DNA of 64,000 nucleotides from Clostridium amylolyticum (lineage in GTDB: Bacteria > Bacillota > Clostridia > Clostridiales > Clostridiaceae). Below, in pieces: positions 16,600 through 25,945 of the stretch. Positions within the stretch are counted from its first letter, which is position 1; each line of letters opens with the position of its first letter. Below the pieces are notes generated by a model, which saw only the letters and a program-made list of their open reading frames with translations, searched no databases and was not told where the DNA came from. A program made the position numbers and the translations under genes. The stretch lies in contig NZ_FQZO01000002.1 in assembly GCF_900142075.1 (NCBI RefSeq), positions 62,001 through 126,000 of the forward strand, written 5' to 3'.

Positions 16600-17268
16600 C
16601 TAAATAATCGCAACAATAACCATGTACAAAAATGAAGTTCCTAAGGGTACTGTAATGTTATCAAAGCCTTCTGGAGTGACAAGCTCAAGTATTGCTGCAA
16701 CTACAGCTAAAATTAAGCTAACGGCTAACTTATAATAATCATTAAATATAGAAAGTAATATAAAAACTGTAATAAAGGAAGTTATAAACATAGTAACACT
16801 ACCTTCAAGGCTCTTAGTACTATTGTGAACCGTTATCTTATGCTTACCATATTTACTGCCTATAACAGCAGCTAGTCCATCTCCATATCCCATAACCAGT
16901 ATCCCTAAAGCTCCTATGTAAGGGTTAAAACCTTGGCTAAAGGTAACAACTGATAAAACAAATAATGAAACAGCATAATATACAGTGCCTAAATCTTTTT
17001 TTGACCCATCTCTTTCCATGGCTTTAAAAACTTGCTTCTTATAAGATATATAGTTTATCACAATAAATAGAGCTGGTACAATGGCTGCATAAATGGGACT
17101 ATTAAAATATATCATAGCTATAATCCACCAATTGCTAACTCCTATGTGTATAAACTTTCTGCTGCCTTCACCACTAATAATGTTTTTTGATGTAAGTTCT
17201 GTAGACATTGCAATAATAATAAAAATGAAAATTATAGAAACTAATATTCCAAGTATATTGCTATTCAT
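16600..17268 (-). CDS. Phytol/dolichol-kinase-like CDP-alcohol family membrane protein (VTE5-like)
   Basis: 222 residues with about seven membrane helices. The N-terminal SRKFIHIGVSNWW, the central YGDGLAAVIGSKYGKHKI and KSLEGSVTMF segments are typical of the CTP-dependent dolichol/phytol kinase branch related to CdsA. It should phosphorylate a lipid alcohol in the membrane, but the substrate is unknown in clostridia. It is followed immediately by the DUF92 gene. Together they parallel the plant VTE5/VTE6 pair for phytol salvage. AGGAGG precedes the ATG. Confidence 0.82.
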   Translation of the reverse strand: MNSNILGILVSIIFIFIIIAMSTELTSKNIISGEGSRKFIHIGVSNWWIIAMIYFNSPIYAAIVPALFIVINYISYKKQVFKAMERDGSKKDLGTVYYAVSLFVLSVVTFSQGFNPYIGALGILVMGYGDGLAAVIGSKYGKHKITVHNSTKSLEGSVTMFITSFITVFILLSIFNDYYKLAVSLILAVVAAILELVTPEGFDNITVPLGTSFLYMVIVAII

Positions 17269-17372
17269 TTTTCCTCCTGTAAATACATATATTTTTCATT
17301 ATACTTAAATAGTTTATACATGTCCATTTACCCAATATTTTAAAATTCTAATTCTATATTAAATAACTACTA

Positions 17373-17409
17373 ACTAAAAAGCTCAATTATTATCAATAAT
17401 TGAGCTTTT
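17373..17409 (-). terminator. Terminator after mscL
   Basis: AAAAGCTCAATTAT pairs perfectly with ATAATTGAGCTTTT around a 5-base loop, with T-rich sequence after it on the minus strand. Confidence 0.87.
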
Positions 17410-17432
17410 GCGGTTAAATTTTTAGTTTTAAA

Positions 17433-17822
17433 TTAATTATTACCTTTTTCTGCTAAAAGATCTCTTATTTCTGTAAGAAGAGCTTCTTCCTTAGATAATT
17501 TTTTTTCAACTATTTCTTTTACTTCTTCCTGTCTAGGCCTTCTTAACCTGTTAATAGCTTTAACCATCAAGAATATGGTAAATGCCATTATAAGAAAATC
17601 AATTACACTTTGTAAGAACAAACCTAATTTTATATTTACACCAAAAGGAGAAAGTACTATATCAGATATATTTATTTTTCCCATAACAAGTTCTAATATA
17701 GGTGTTAATATGTTCTCAACTAAAGATGTAACTATTTTGTTGAAAGCACCTCCTATAATAACACCCACTGCTAAATCTATGACATTTCCTTTCATAGCAA
17801 ATTCTTTAAACTCTTTCCACAT
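17433..17822 (-). CDS. mscL: Large-conductance mechanosensitive channel
   Basis: Homopentameric membrane channel that opens under hypo-osmotic stress. Two membrane helices are clear: M1 around GNVIDLAVGVIIGGAFNKIV, with the conserved glycine-rich gate, and M2 around FLIMAFTIFLMVKAIN, followed by a basic and then a charged helical C-terminus. 129 residues is normal. The longest frame begins at 17840 but GGATGGGAGAGC leads straight to the ATG at 17822. Its 5' leader contains one full copy of the dispersed structured element in the sense orientation. Confidence 0.96.
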   Translation of the reverse strand: MWKEFKEFAMKGNVIDLAVGVIIGGAFNKIVTSLVENILTPILELVMGKINISDIVLSPFGVNIKLGLFLQSVIDFLIMAFTIFLMVKAINRLRRPRQEEVKEIVEKKLSKEEALLTEIRDLLAEKGNN

Positions 17823-17840
17823 GCTCTCCCATCCTTTCAA

Positions 17841-17997
17841 TCAAGTGATTCTTAGCTTCAGATGCAATTCGCTTAAAAGAAATACTTACTCCATCTGAAG
17901 TTTAAAGGAACTTATCCAGGAGCTTAGCACCCCTTATTTCACTACTTAAAGAAGTAGGAGCATTAAGGGCGGTTAGCTATAGGATAAATTTTATCCA
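17841..17997 (-). repeat. Dispersed structured element, copy A (mscL leader)
   Basis: About 157 bp, homologous over its full length to copy B (29781-29926), in the minus orientation. It starts at TATCC-TATAGCTAACCGCCC and ends at CACTTGA, only 19 nt before the mscL start. It can form the same outer helix (TATCC/GGATA), an inner helix (CGCCC/GGGTG), a TACTT-CTTT-AAGTA hairpin, and a 3' hairpin CTTCAGATG/CATCTGAAG. The hairpin pair C-G of copy B is T-A here, a compensatory change. Confidence 0.8.
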
Positions 17998-18070
17998 TCG
18001 TATCTAAATAAGTTTCACTAAAATTATAGTGCCACTAGTATTGTAATACAACCTAATCATTACTTGCAAC

Positions 18071-18146
18071 CTTTTATTACTTACTACTTATTACTTATTA
18101 CTTATTACCTATTATTTCTTACCTCTTACCTCTTACTTATTATTTA
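18071..18146. repeat. Low-complexity tandem repeat (TTACTTA-like)
   Basis: About 75 bp of imperfect 7- to 10-base units built from attactt and acctctt. It covers the last three codons and stop of the 18133-18819 gene. It looks like slippage-prone sequence. Confidence 0.75.
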
Positions 18147-18819
18147 TCATTACATCTTTATGTTCCATATTTTTGTAAACACTTAAATCTTTAGGTGTAT
18201 ATAATGACCTTTGAATTACTTTACCTCTCTTAAATTCATATCTATATTCTATTTCCTTTTCATCATTAAAAATTACTATAGTATACTCTGGATATTCTAT
18301 TATACTATGAATATTATCGCTACAGCCCTTATCCTTCAAATAAGAAATCACTTGGTTCTTCAGTACTTGCCCTTGGGAGAAGCATAAACCTACATTACAA
18401 AAATATATGCAAAAAATGAAAGATAAAAAAGCTATACTATAAGCTAATTGAAGCTTTTTAATTGCTCCCCTTTTAAAATCTATAATGATTCTATTCATAA
18501 TAACTATAAGAAAGATGCCAATCAATGGGAAGGGGCTTATTTTCACTTCTGAATAATTATTAAACACATGGCTCCATATAAAAATCAGTAGAGATATGGA
18601 GGTAGCTATGTATAGTGAACTCTTTATATATTTTTTATGATATAAATATATAACTACTACACCTGCAAAAAGCATTGCCAAGGTGGCACTATAAGCGATG
18701 ATAAGATCAATCTTATAGTATATGCATTGCTTCAGTCCAAAGTATAAGAACAAAGCTGTAACAACATTAGCTGATATATATATTATTTTGTTTACTAGCT
18801 CATTTTTATTTTTATCCAT
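18133..18819 (-). CDS. Multi-pass membrane protein of unknown function
   Basis: 228 residues. About five hydrophobic helices fill residues 10-150, followed by a soluble C-terminal domain of about 70 residues with charged beta strands (YTIVIFNDEKEIEYRYEFKRGKVIQ). No family motif was recognised. The frame is open to 18831, but the ATG at 18819 follows AGAGTGGTG at a better distance. The last residues fall inside a low-complexity repeat, so the C-terminus may vary between strains. It is divergent to corA. Confidence 0.68.
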   Translation of the reverse strand: MDKNKNELVNKIIYISANVVTALFLYFGLKQCIYYKIDLIIAYSATLAMLFAGVVVIYLYHKKYIKSSLYIATSISLLIFIWSHVFNNYSEVKISPFPLIGIFLIVIMNRIIIDFKRGAIKKLQLAYSIAFLSFIFCIYFCNVGLCFSQGQVLKNQVISYLKDKGCSDNIHSIIEYPEYTIVIFNDEKEIEYRYEFKRGKVIQRSLYTPKDLSVYKNMEHKDVMINNK

Positions 18820-19033
18820 ATAAAGCACCACTCTTATTTTTTAATTATATTTTAACTTTCTTTACATATTATGTAAATATTTTCAATAGTTATACATTAA
18901 ATTATACGAAAATGTTTTCATTAAAAGCCAACATTTCATAAATAAAATATATAAATTTATATTTTATTAAAACATAATTCATATCTTATATGCTTTAAAT
19001 AAACTATAATTTATTATAAAGGGAGGTTATATT

Positions 19034-20023
19034 TTGATTAGAGTAATGTATCATTCAAAATACTTAAATAAAGTTGAAATAAAAAATTATGAAAGCACTG
19101 ATAATTTTCTTAAAGAATGCCATAACATCCAATGTAATATTATGTGGATAGATATAGACTATTGTTCAAATTCAAAGGAGGATGACTTTAAAGATATAAT
19201 AAATAAGTTTTTCGATTATTCTAACTCATCTATTGCTAGAGAGCTTCCAGCACGTCATTCTTCAGTAGAAAAATATTCTGACTTCTATAGCATAGACATG
19301 CTTATTCTTAAAGATAGTAACCTAAAAAAACATATGCATTGGCTAAAAAAACATTTTATCATTAATAAAAACATAATAATTTCCCTAGGCAGTGAGCATT
19401 CTAAAATATTTGAAGAAATATGGAAAAATCTTTCTACTCACCCTACAGCCCTTAAAGGTAACACTGATGGAATCTTGTACTTAATCCTAGATTACATATG
19501 TGATGAATATTTTGCCGCTCTAGAAGATTTGGAAAGCATGGTAGAAGAAATTGAGGTAGCCTTAATAGATGGAAACACTAATGAACTTCAAGATAAAATA
19601 CTGAAACTTAGAAAAGAAATATTAAAATTCAAGCGGGTGGTTAGTTCCCTACGTACCGTTACTTATTCTCTTATAAGTTATGATTACGATGTTATAGACG
19701 AAGAAAATACAAACTATATTAAAACTGTTCATGACAATACCTTCAAAATTTATGAGGCTCTAGAATCTGAACTAGACACCTTAGCTACAGATTTAAATTT
19801 ATACAATTCTAAAATGTCCAATAAAATGAATGAAACCATGGAGTTTTTAACTGTTATTACTACTATTATGGCTCCTCTTACCCTAATTGCAGGTATATAT
19901 GGAATGAATTTTAAATTTATGCCTGAAATAGAGTCTAAATTTGCTTATCCTATAACTCTTGTAGTTATGTTAATATTGGTAATACTTCAAGTTAGATATT
20001 TTAAAAAGAAAAATTGGCTCTAA
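19034..20023 (+). CDS. corA: CorA-family magnesium/divalent cation transporter
   Basis: 329 residues. A large N-terminal cytoplasmic domain with a long helix (about 170-270) is followed by two C-terminal membrane helices. The selectivity signature YGMNF at the end of the first helix is intact, and the second helix ends in a basic KKKNW tail. CorA homopentamers move Mg2+, Co2+ or Ni2+; some relatives export Zn2+. TTG start after AAAGGGAGG. It is monocistronic, with a terminator followed by copy C of the dispersed element. Confidence 0.93.
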   Translation: MIRVMYHSKYLNKVEIKNYESTDNFLKECHNIQCNIMWIDIDYCSNSKEDDFKDIINKFFDYSNSSIARELPARHSSVEKYSDFYSIDMLILKDSNLKKHMHWLKKHFIINKNIIISLGSEHSKIFEEIWKNLSTHPTALKGNTDGILYLILDYICDEYFAALEDLESMVEEIEVALIDGNTNELQDKILKLRKEILKFKRVVSSLRTVTYSLISYDYDVIDEENTNYIKTVHDNTFKIYEALESELDTLATDLNLYNSKMSNKMNETMEFLTVITTIMAPLTLIAGIYGMNFKFMPEIESKFAYPITLVVMLILVILQVRYFKKKNWL

Positions 20024-20024
20024 T

Positions 20025-20070
20025 AAAAATATAGGAGAAAATGCTATGTATGCTTTTCCCCTATATTTTA
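20025..20070 (+). terminator. Terminator after corA
   Basis: AAAATATAGG pairs with CCTATATTTT, with an inner GAAAA/TTTTC extension. The final TTTTA leads straight into copy C of the dispersed element. Confidence 0.8.
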
Positions 20071-20152
20071 TCCCATAGCTAACCGCTCCTAATACCCTCA
20101 CTTTTTCAAGTAGCATGATAATGAGCGCTAAGCTCCTGGATAAGTTCTTCTA
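20069..20152 (+). repeat. Dispersed structured element, copy C (3' truncated)
   Basis: About 84 bp matching copy B from TATCC-CATAGCTAACCGC through GCTAAGCTCCTGGATAAGTTCTTCTAA. The 3' CTTCAG hairpin is missing. The inner helix reads CGCTC/GAGCG where copy B has CGCCC/GGGCG, a compensatory change. It starts at the foot of the corA terminator. Confidence 0.8.
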
Positions 20153-20167
20153 AATATATGCTTCAAT

Positions 20168-23100
20168 CTATATTTCTAAGAGTTCTAAAAGTTCACCTTC
20201 TGTAAAGCTACTTATAAATCCCCCATGCTTCTCTTCTGAAAGCACTTTATTTATTATTTCTCTCTTTTTGTGCTGAAGGGTATATATCTTTTCTTCTATA
20301 GTTCCCTTGGTAATTAACCTTATTACCTCTACAGAATTTTTTTGTCCTAATCTATGAGCTCTATCTGTTGCTTGATCTTCCACAGCAGGATTCCACCATG
20401 GGTCAAAGTGTATTACTATATCCGCTGAGGTGAGGTTAAGTCCGGTACCACCAGCTTTTAATGATATAAGAAATACCATGGGGCTATTACTTATATTAAA
20501 GTTATTTACTACTTTTACTCTCTCTTCTGAGGTCATGCTACCATCTAAATAACAATAATCTATGTTGTTGCTATCCAATTTAAAGGCTATATTTTTTAGT
20601 ACTGAGGTGAATTGAGAAAACACTAAAACCTTATGATTTTCTTCCAATGCCTGTTGTAATATCTCTAAAAGAGCTGAAATCTTTGCGCTTTCACCGTTAT
20701 AATTTTGTATAAAAGAAGAAGGATCGCAACATATCTGTCTCAGTCTAGTTAATACTCCCAATATTTTTATCCTATTTTTTTCAAAACCCTGAACATCTAT
20801 TTCTTTTCTTATTTTTTTGCTAGCTGCAGCAAGATAAGCCGTATAGATTTCCTTTTGCTCCTTTGTAAGGTCTAAGGATATTTTATGTTGTATTTTATTA
20901 GGGAGTTCTGATGCCACATGTATTTTTAACCTTCTTAAAATAAAAGGTTTTATTAAAGAATTAAGCTTACTTAAAGCATCTGCATTTACATTTTTTGATA
21001 TGGGTCCCTGAAACCTTGAAATGAATGTATTATAATTCATTAAATATCCTGGCATAATAAAATCAAAAATAGACCAAAGCTCTGACAATGAATTTTCTAT
21101 AGGAGTTCCTGTAAGAGCAAACCGTATTCGGCTTTTAATGGCCTTTGTGCAGGAAGCATTTTGAGAATATGGGTTTTTAATATTCTGAGCTTCATCCAGT
21201 ATAAAACAATAAAATCCATAATCTTTGTATCTATCAGCATCTTTTCTCAGCAATGCGTAAGATGTTATTACTACATCATACTCTTTAATGCTATTTATTA
21301 ATTCTTCTCTATCCTCTGGATTACCTTGAATAATAAGCACCTTAAGCTCTGGAGCAAATCTTTCCAACTCCTCTTTCCAATTGTAAAGTAAAGAGGTTGG
21401 AGCAACTATAAGGGAAGTCCCTTTCTCCTTTTCTGATAGTAAAAAAGCTATAGATTGAAGGGTTTTACCCAGTCCCATCTCATCTGCTAATACTCCTCCA
21501 AAGCCCATATGAGACAAGTATTTAAGCCACTTATAACCAGATACTTGGTAGTCTCTAAGTATGCCTTTCAGATTATCTGGAACAGAAGCATCCAAGGTTT
21601 TAAAGCTTCTAATTTCTTTTAAGGAATTTATTAAGTCTTCATTTATATTTACATTTTCAATGTTATCAATTTGCTTTATTTGCTCTGCAGCAAAAGCTTT
21701 ATAGAGTGGAAGCTCTATACTTTCTTCCATTAATTGTTCTTTTTTGATACCAATATTATCAATGAACTCTACTAGCTTTTGAAGTTCTTTATTCTCGAGG
21801 TCAATAAAATTACCATTTCTTAATTTAAAGTATTTTTTATTGTGTTTTATGGCTTTAAATAAAGTAGCTATGTCTTTTTTATTTATGTCCTTTATATAAA
21901 AATCTACTTTAAAAAGGTTGTTATTATTTATACTAAGGTTAGTTTGTATGCTGGTATAATCATATAGCTTAAGGGTTTTAAAACCTTCAGAGTAATAAAC
22001 CTCACAGATTTCTTGAAGCTCCAGCACTCCCTTTTTAAGAAAATATACTAAAGATTCATCTCCTTGTAGATAAAAATTATCCTTACCCTTTTTAAAATTA
22101 AGTTCCATGAGAACATTTTCTATATTTTTTTCTTTTAGTTTATCTCTAAGTATTAACTCATTTTTATTGTTTGATGTATTATCAGGTATTTGTATGTCTA
22201 CATCACCATAGGTATATACAAGGTTACATTTTATCTTGCTGCCTTCTTTATCTATATAAGCCTTGGCTTTGAAATCTTCTATAATATATGAGTCTTTAAG
22301 TTCATTACATATATCTATATTTTTACTTATAGATTTTAATAGAGGCAGCATATAAGAGGCATATCTTTCCCCTTCACTTTGCCTAATTTTAAACATAGGC
22401 TCCTGTTCATAGCCCAAGGCTTCTTCTAAAAGCAGATAAAGCTTAATCTGCTCTTTAGAAGGTTTATATAAAGCTTCTTTATAATAAAAAATACTTTTTT
22501 CATCATTTAAGCTTATAGGTAGGTCACCCTTAGGCAATACTACCAAATCCTCTTTATCCCTATGTATGCAAAAATCCAAAGGCATATCCTTCTCGTAATA
22601 GTTTACCTCTCCTATTTCTTTGGTGTTTATTGTAATATTAATATCACTATTAGAAGCTGCCTTGAAAAGCCTCTCCACTTGACGAGATGGTATATAAAGC
22701 TTTCTTCCATCTAAGAGCTTAATTATCCCTCTATCATAGTTTAAGCTTAAACGACTAATTTTATTGAATTCATATATATCTTTAAATAAAGCTATTAAAT
22801 CTTTATGCTCTTCTTTAAATTCATGCTGTTTAGAGTTATACTGAAAGGCTTTAGATAATTTAAATGGAATATTATCTTCCATAGCTTCTAAAAACCTTTC
22901 TATATCTTTTATAATATAAAGCCTATTTACCCCTACCTTTACTTCAACATGACTTTTTATTCTTCCGGTATTATTATAGTGATAATTTATTTTAACATTA
23001 AGCTTTTGCTTCTTTTCATGGATGTTGTTTAACATATTATCTATGTTATCTAGGAACTTTGAACCATTAAAAGCGCTCCTCTCTTCCATTACAAGATTAC

Positions 23101-23428
23101 TCTTTTCCTTATAATATTTAAACAGCGTTGAAGCTATATGCTTACATATACCTTTTCTTCTATAACTTTCATTGAAATATAAACAATCACAATGAAACCT
23201 TGTAAATCCACTATTATCATTAAATCCTATCTGAACATTATACACAGCTTCAGTAAATGCAGAATGAACCCAGGTATCAATACCATACCTATTTACCATA
23301 GAATTTTCCGTAGAGTAAATCTGCACCACAAAATCTTCTACTAAATTCTTATTATAATATTCTAAACCTTTTTCGTAGATTTCATTATCTGTGTAATTGT
23401 GGATTATATTCTCATCGTAAATCATCAT
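20168..23428 (-). CDS. SWIM zinc-finger SNF2-family helicase
   Basis: 1086-residue ATP-dependent DNA translocase. An N-terminal SWIM zinc finger is seen as CDC..KGICKH (about residues 79-97). A long middle region follows, and the SNF2 ATPase core fills the last 450 residues: Walker A ADEMGLGKT, Walker B DEAQ, motif III ALTGTP, then the helicase C lobe with LKAGGTGLNLTSAD and DRAHRLGQ. This RapA/HepA-like class is common in clostridia, and its cellular role is poorly known. Two adjacent ATG codons follow AGAGGG; the second (23425) has the better spacing. No defence-system partners are nearby. Confidence 0.93.
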   Translation of the reverse strand: MMIYDENIIHNYTDNEIYEKGLEYYNKNLVEDFVVQIYSTENSMVNRYGIDTWVHSAFTEAVYNVQIGFNDNSGFTRFHCDCLYFNESYRRKGICKHIASTLFKYYKEKSNLVMEERSAFNGSKFLDNIDNMLNNIHEKKQKLNVKINYHYNNTGRIKSHVEVKVGVNRLYIIKDIERFLEAMEDNIPFKLSKAFQYNSKQHEFKEEHKDLIALFKDIYEFNKISRLSLNYDRGIIKLLDGRKLYIPSRQVERLFKAASNSDINITINTKEIGEVNYYEKDMPLDFCIHRDKEDLVVLPKGDLPISLNDEKSIFYYKEALYKPSKEQIKLYLLLEEALGYEQEPMFKIRQSEGERYASYMLPLLKSISKNIDICNELKDSYIIEDFKAKAYIDKEGSKIKCNLVYTYGDVDIQIPDNTSNNKNELILRDKLKEKNIENVLMELNFKKGKDNFYLQGDESLVYFLKKGVLELQEICEVYYSEGFKTLKLYDYTSIQTNLSINNNNLFKVDFYIKDINKKDIATLFKAIKHNKKYFKLRNGNFIDLENKELQKLVEFIDNIGIKKEQLMEESIELPLYKAFAAEQIKQIDNIENVNINEDLINSLKEIRSFKTLDASVPDNLKGILRDYQVSGYKWLKYLSHMGFGGVLADEMGLGKTLQSIAFLLSEKEKGTSLIVAPTSLLYNWKEELERFAPELKVLIIQGNPEDREELINSIKEYDVVITSYALLRKDADRYKDYGFYCFILDEAQNIKNPYSQNASCTKAIKSRIRFALTGTPIENSLSELWSIFDFIMPGYLMNYNTFISRFQGPISKNVNADALSKLNSLIKPFILRRLKIHVASELPNKIQHKISLDLTKEQKEIYTAYLAAASKKIRKEIDVQGFEKNRIKILGVLTRLRQICCDPSSFIQNYNGESAKISALLEILQQALEENHKVLVFSQFTSVLKNIAFKLDSNNIDYCYLDGSMTSEERVKVVNNFNISNSPMVFLISLKAGGTGLNLTSADIVIHFDPWWNPAVEDQATDRAHRLGQKNSVEVIRLITKGTIEEKIYTLQHKKREIINKVLSEEKHGGFISSFTEGELLELLEI

Positions 23429-23563
23429 TATTCCCTCTATTTACATTAATTGATAAATTATTAACAATATAATTATAACCCATAATACATAAAAACAAAA
23501 GAGCATAAACTTTAAAAAGAAAAGCCTATACTCTTATAGTTCTAATAATATGCACTTTTAAAA

Positions 23564-23980
23564 TTAACTCTTCATCTTAAATTCATATCCGCACTTTTTA
23601 CAGGTTACTGTAATTTTACCTTTGCCTCTTGGGACTCTAAGCTTTTGCCCGCAACGCTGACATTTAAATATTTTAAAGTTCTTTTTCTCATTAAAATAAT
23701 CCTTAACTTTGTTAGCTGAACCTTTAATACCACTGTGAAAGGAAGGTTTGCTTTTATTATAAGCATTTCCTGCTTTAAAGGTTCTATTAAGCCAATTTTG
23801 AAGTTTTAATGCTTCGTTACCCCTAGATACAAAGTCTTTAGATAAAGCTCTCCAAAGGGCAAACCCTATTAAAATTACGCCTATGGAAATGGTATATCTC
23901 CATAAAAGAAGAAGCATTCCTATCAATAACATCAGTGCAGAAAGCTTGTCAAAGCCATATCTCCCCTTAAACAAATTCAT
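23564..23980 (-). CDS. Small membrane protein with C-terminal zinc ribbon
   Basis: 138 residues. One or two hydrophobic helices near the N-terminus (about 14-42), a basic linker, then a four-cysteine zinc ribbon: CQRCG and CKKCG, 16 residues apart. The ribbon may bind nucleic acid or protein at the membrane surface. GGGGGGAG precedes the ATG. It sits between pepP and the SNF2 helicase on the same strand, with about 130 nt to the helicase. Function unknown. Confidence 0.8.
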   Translation of the reverse strand: MNLFKGRYGFDKLSALMLLIGMLLLLWRYTISIGVILIGFALWRALSKDFVSRGNEALKLQNWLNRTFKAGNAYNKSKPSFHSGIKGSANKVKDYFNEKKNFKIFKCQRCGQKLRVPRGKGKITVTCKKCGYEFKMKS

Positions 23981-24069
23981 ATTGCTCCCCCCTTAATTTT
24001 GAAGATAATATTCATGGCAGTATCCCTTTATAATCTTAAAATATACTATAAAGCATTCCTGCACTACAT

Positions 24070-25311
24070 TTACTTTTTCATAAAAGCTTCTATATCTTCT
24101 ACGGTTTTTATCATATCCTTAGTTAAATTAATACATCCATCTGCTGTTACTAAAACATCATCTTCTATTCTAACACCAATTTTCTCTTCTTCTATATATA
24201 TACCTGGCTCTACAGTCCAAACCATTCCTGGTTGAAACTTAATGTCTCTATCACCCACATCGTGAGTATCTAATCCTAAGCTGTGACCTACGCTATGCCA
24301 GTAATATTTTATAACATCTTTCTTGTCTTCTATAAGTCCAAGATTGACGCATTCCTCTGCTACCCATTCTGTAGACTGATGATTTAGCTCTAAATAGCTT
24401 ACTCCAGGCTTAATCGCTTCAATTACCTTTTCATTTACTCTCAAAACAGCATTATAAACTTCTTTCTGTCTTTCAGTAAATTTGCCATTGGCTGGGAAGG
24501 TCCTTGAAATATCTGCATTGTAATAGTTTAATTGAGCTCCCAAATCAAAGAGTATCAGATCATTATCTTGAATTTCACAGTTATTGTCTACATAGTGTAA
24601 TATAGTGGCATTTACTCCAGAAGCAGCAATGGTCTTAAAGGCGTAGTCATTAACTCCTTTAGATTTACATACAAAGTCGAAGTAAGCTTCCAGCTCACAT
24701 TCTTTCATGCCAGGTTTGGCATTTTTCATTAAATTTTCAACGCCTTCAATGGTAATTTCTATAGCCTTTTTAATTTCTTCCACTTCTTCTTCAGATTTAA
24801 CCATTCTCAAAGCTGCAATCATGTTATAAGCATTTTTAACCTTTAATTGAGGATACTTATTCTTTAACTCTCTTGCATATTTTTCTGTATAGGTTTCTAT
24901 ACTGTTATAGCTGTCTTTTTCAAGATCCATGTACATCACATTAATATCCTTATTGAAGATATAGCTATGAATGGTAGAATTCAAAGAGTCTGAATAAGCT
25001 ACATCCTTAATTCCGGAAAGTTCTTGCGCTTCTTCTTTTGTTATTGTTCTTCCTACCCATTTTTCAAGTTCAGGGTTAGGTGCTTTTATGAACAATTTCT
25101 CTTCATATTCGCCCTTCATTTTTGTCATAAAAAGAACCACATTCTCTTCATCTATACCTGTAAGATAATAAAAATTTCTATTAGGAGTAAACTTATATTG
25201 CTCGTCAGCAGATTTTTTCACTGCTCTGCCAGAAAATATCATTACTATAGAATTTTCTCCAATACGATTTAATAACTTTTTTCTGTTTTTATCAAAAACC
25301 TCTTTGTTCAT
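24070..25311 (-). CDS. pepP: Xaa-Pro aminopeptidase (M24B)
   Basis: 413-residue cytoplasmic metallopeptidase that removes N-terminal residues before proline. N-terminal creatinase-like domain, then the pita-bread fold with dinuclear metal ligands: Asp in LFDLGA, Asp in NADISRTF, His in WHSVGHSLGLDTHDVGD, Glu in TVEPGIY and Glu in VRIEDD. The AMP_N segment (FSGRAVKKSADEQYKFTPNRNFYYLTG) matches aminopeptidase P rather than the shorter prolidases. AGAGGTGAAAGT precedes the ATG. It fits with the peptide-utilisation genes elsewhere in the window. Confidence 0.93.
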   Translation of the reverse strand: MNKEVFDKNRKKLLNRIGENSIVMIFSGRAVKKSADEQYKFTPNRNFYYLTGIDEENVVLFMTKMKGEYEEKLFIKAPNPELEKWVGRTITKEEAQELSGIKDVAYSDSLNSTIHSYIFNKDINVMYMDLEKDSYNSIETYTEKYARELKNKYPQLKVKNAYNMIAALRMVKSEEEVEEIKKAIEITIEGVENLMKNAKPGMKECELEAYFDFVCKSKGVNDYAFKTIAASGVNATILHYVDNNCEIQDNDLILFDLGAQLNYYNADISRTFPANGKFTERQKEVYNAVLRVNEKVIEAIKPGVSYLELNHQSTEWVAEECVNLGLIEDKKDVIKYYWHSVGHSLGLDTHDVGDRDIKFQPGMVWTVEPGIYIEEEKIGVRIEDDVLVTADGCINLTKDMIKTVEDIEAFMKK

Positions 25312-25398
25312 ACTTTCACCTCTATTTATTAACTAATTCTCTTTAAAATATTATATCACTGAAAGCTTTAATTATCCATAATCCAATGGTATCAGCAA

Positions 25399-25836
25399 TT
25401 ACTCCAAAGCAATAAGCTTGATTTTTAATACCAGACCTTCTTTGGATAAAATCTCCATAAGCTCTTTAATATCAATTCTTAAATTTGATATATCAAAGGT
25501 AATGGTAACATTAGCAGCATTATTTATAGGTACATCTTGGCTTATAGTAAGTATATTACCATCATTTGCTGCTATGGTATCTAAAACCCTGGAAAGGGCT
25601 CCAGCTTCATGGGAAATTAGCAATGCCAAAGTAGCTTTCTGGCTCTGCACACCTTCAGAAAGCGGAAAAACTTTATCCTTATACTTGTAATATGCACTTC
25701 TGCTTATACCAACAGTTTTTACACCTTCAGTAATATCCTTTACCTTTCCAGCATGAAGCATTTTTTTAACTTCCAATACTTTTTTTATTACATCTTGTAA
25801 AATGTCTCCATCAACTATATAAAATTTATCTTCCAT
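25399..25836 (-). CDS. ACT-domain protein, UPF0735/PheB-like
   Basis: 145 residues: a short N-terminal helix-turn-helix-like segment (KTVGISRSAYYKYKDKVF) and a C-terminal ACT domain (about 68-145) with the typical LALLISHEAGALSRVLDTIAANDGNILTISQ. UPF0735 proteins are presumed amino-acid-responsive regulators; PheB has been linked to phenylalanine metabolism. It lies about 110 nt downstream of tdh on the same strand, so it may sense threonine, glycine or another amino acid, which is only an inference from position. Confidence 0.85.
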   Translation of the reverse strand: MEDKFYIVDGDILQDVIKKVLEVKKMLHAGKVKDITEGVKTVGISRSAYYKYKDKVFPLSEGVQSQKATLALLISHEAGALSRVLDTIAANDGNILTISQDVPINNAANVTITFDISNLRIDIKELMEILSKEGLVLKIKLIALE

Positions 25837-25945
25837 AGCACTCTCATCCTTTAAGCATAATATGTCAATTTTTTAGGGTAAAAGTAAATGGTACCCTGAA
25901 TTAATTATATACTCCAGGATACCATAATGGAAATAATGATATGAA

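Noticed and set aside
18071..18146. TTACTTA tract as a CRISPR-like or minisatellite array with spacers
   Set aside because: The units are continuous, degenerate and AT-only, with no spacers.
20168..23980. SNF2 helicase plus zinc-ribbon protein as a phage-defence module
   Set aside because: No nuclease, methyltransferase or other defence partner adjoins, and SWIM-SNF2 proteins of this type are common in clostridial genomes outside defence islands.
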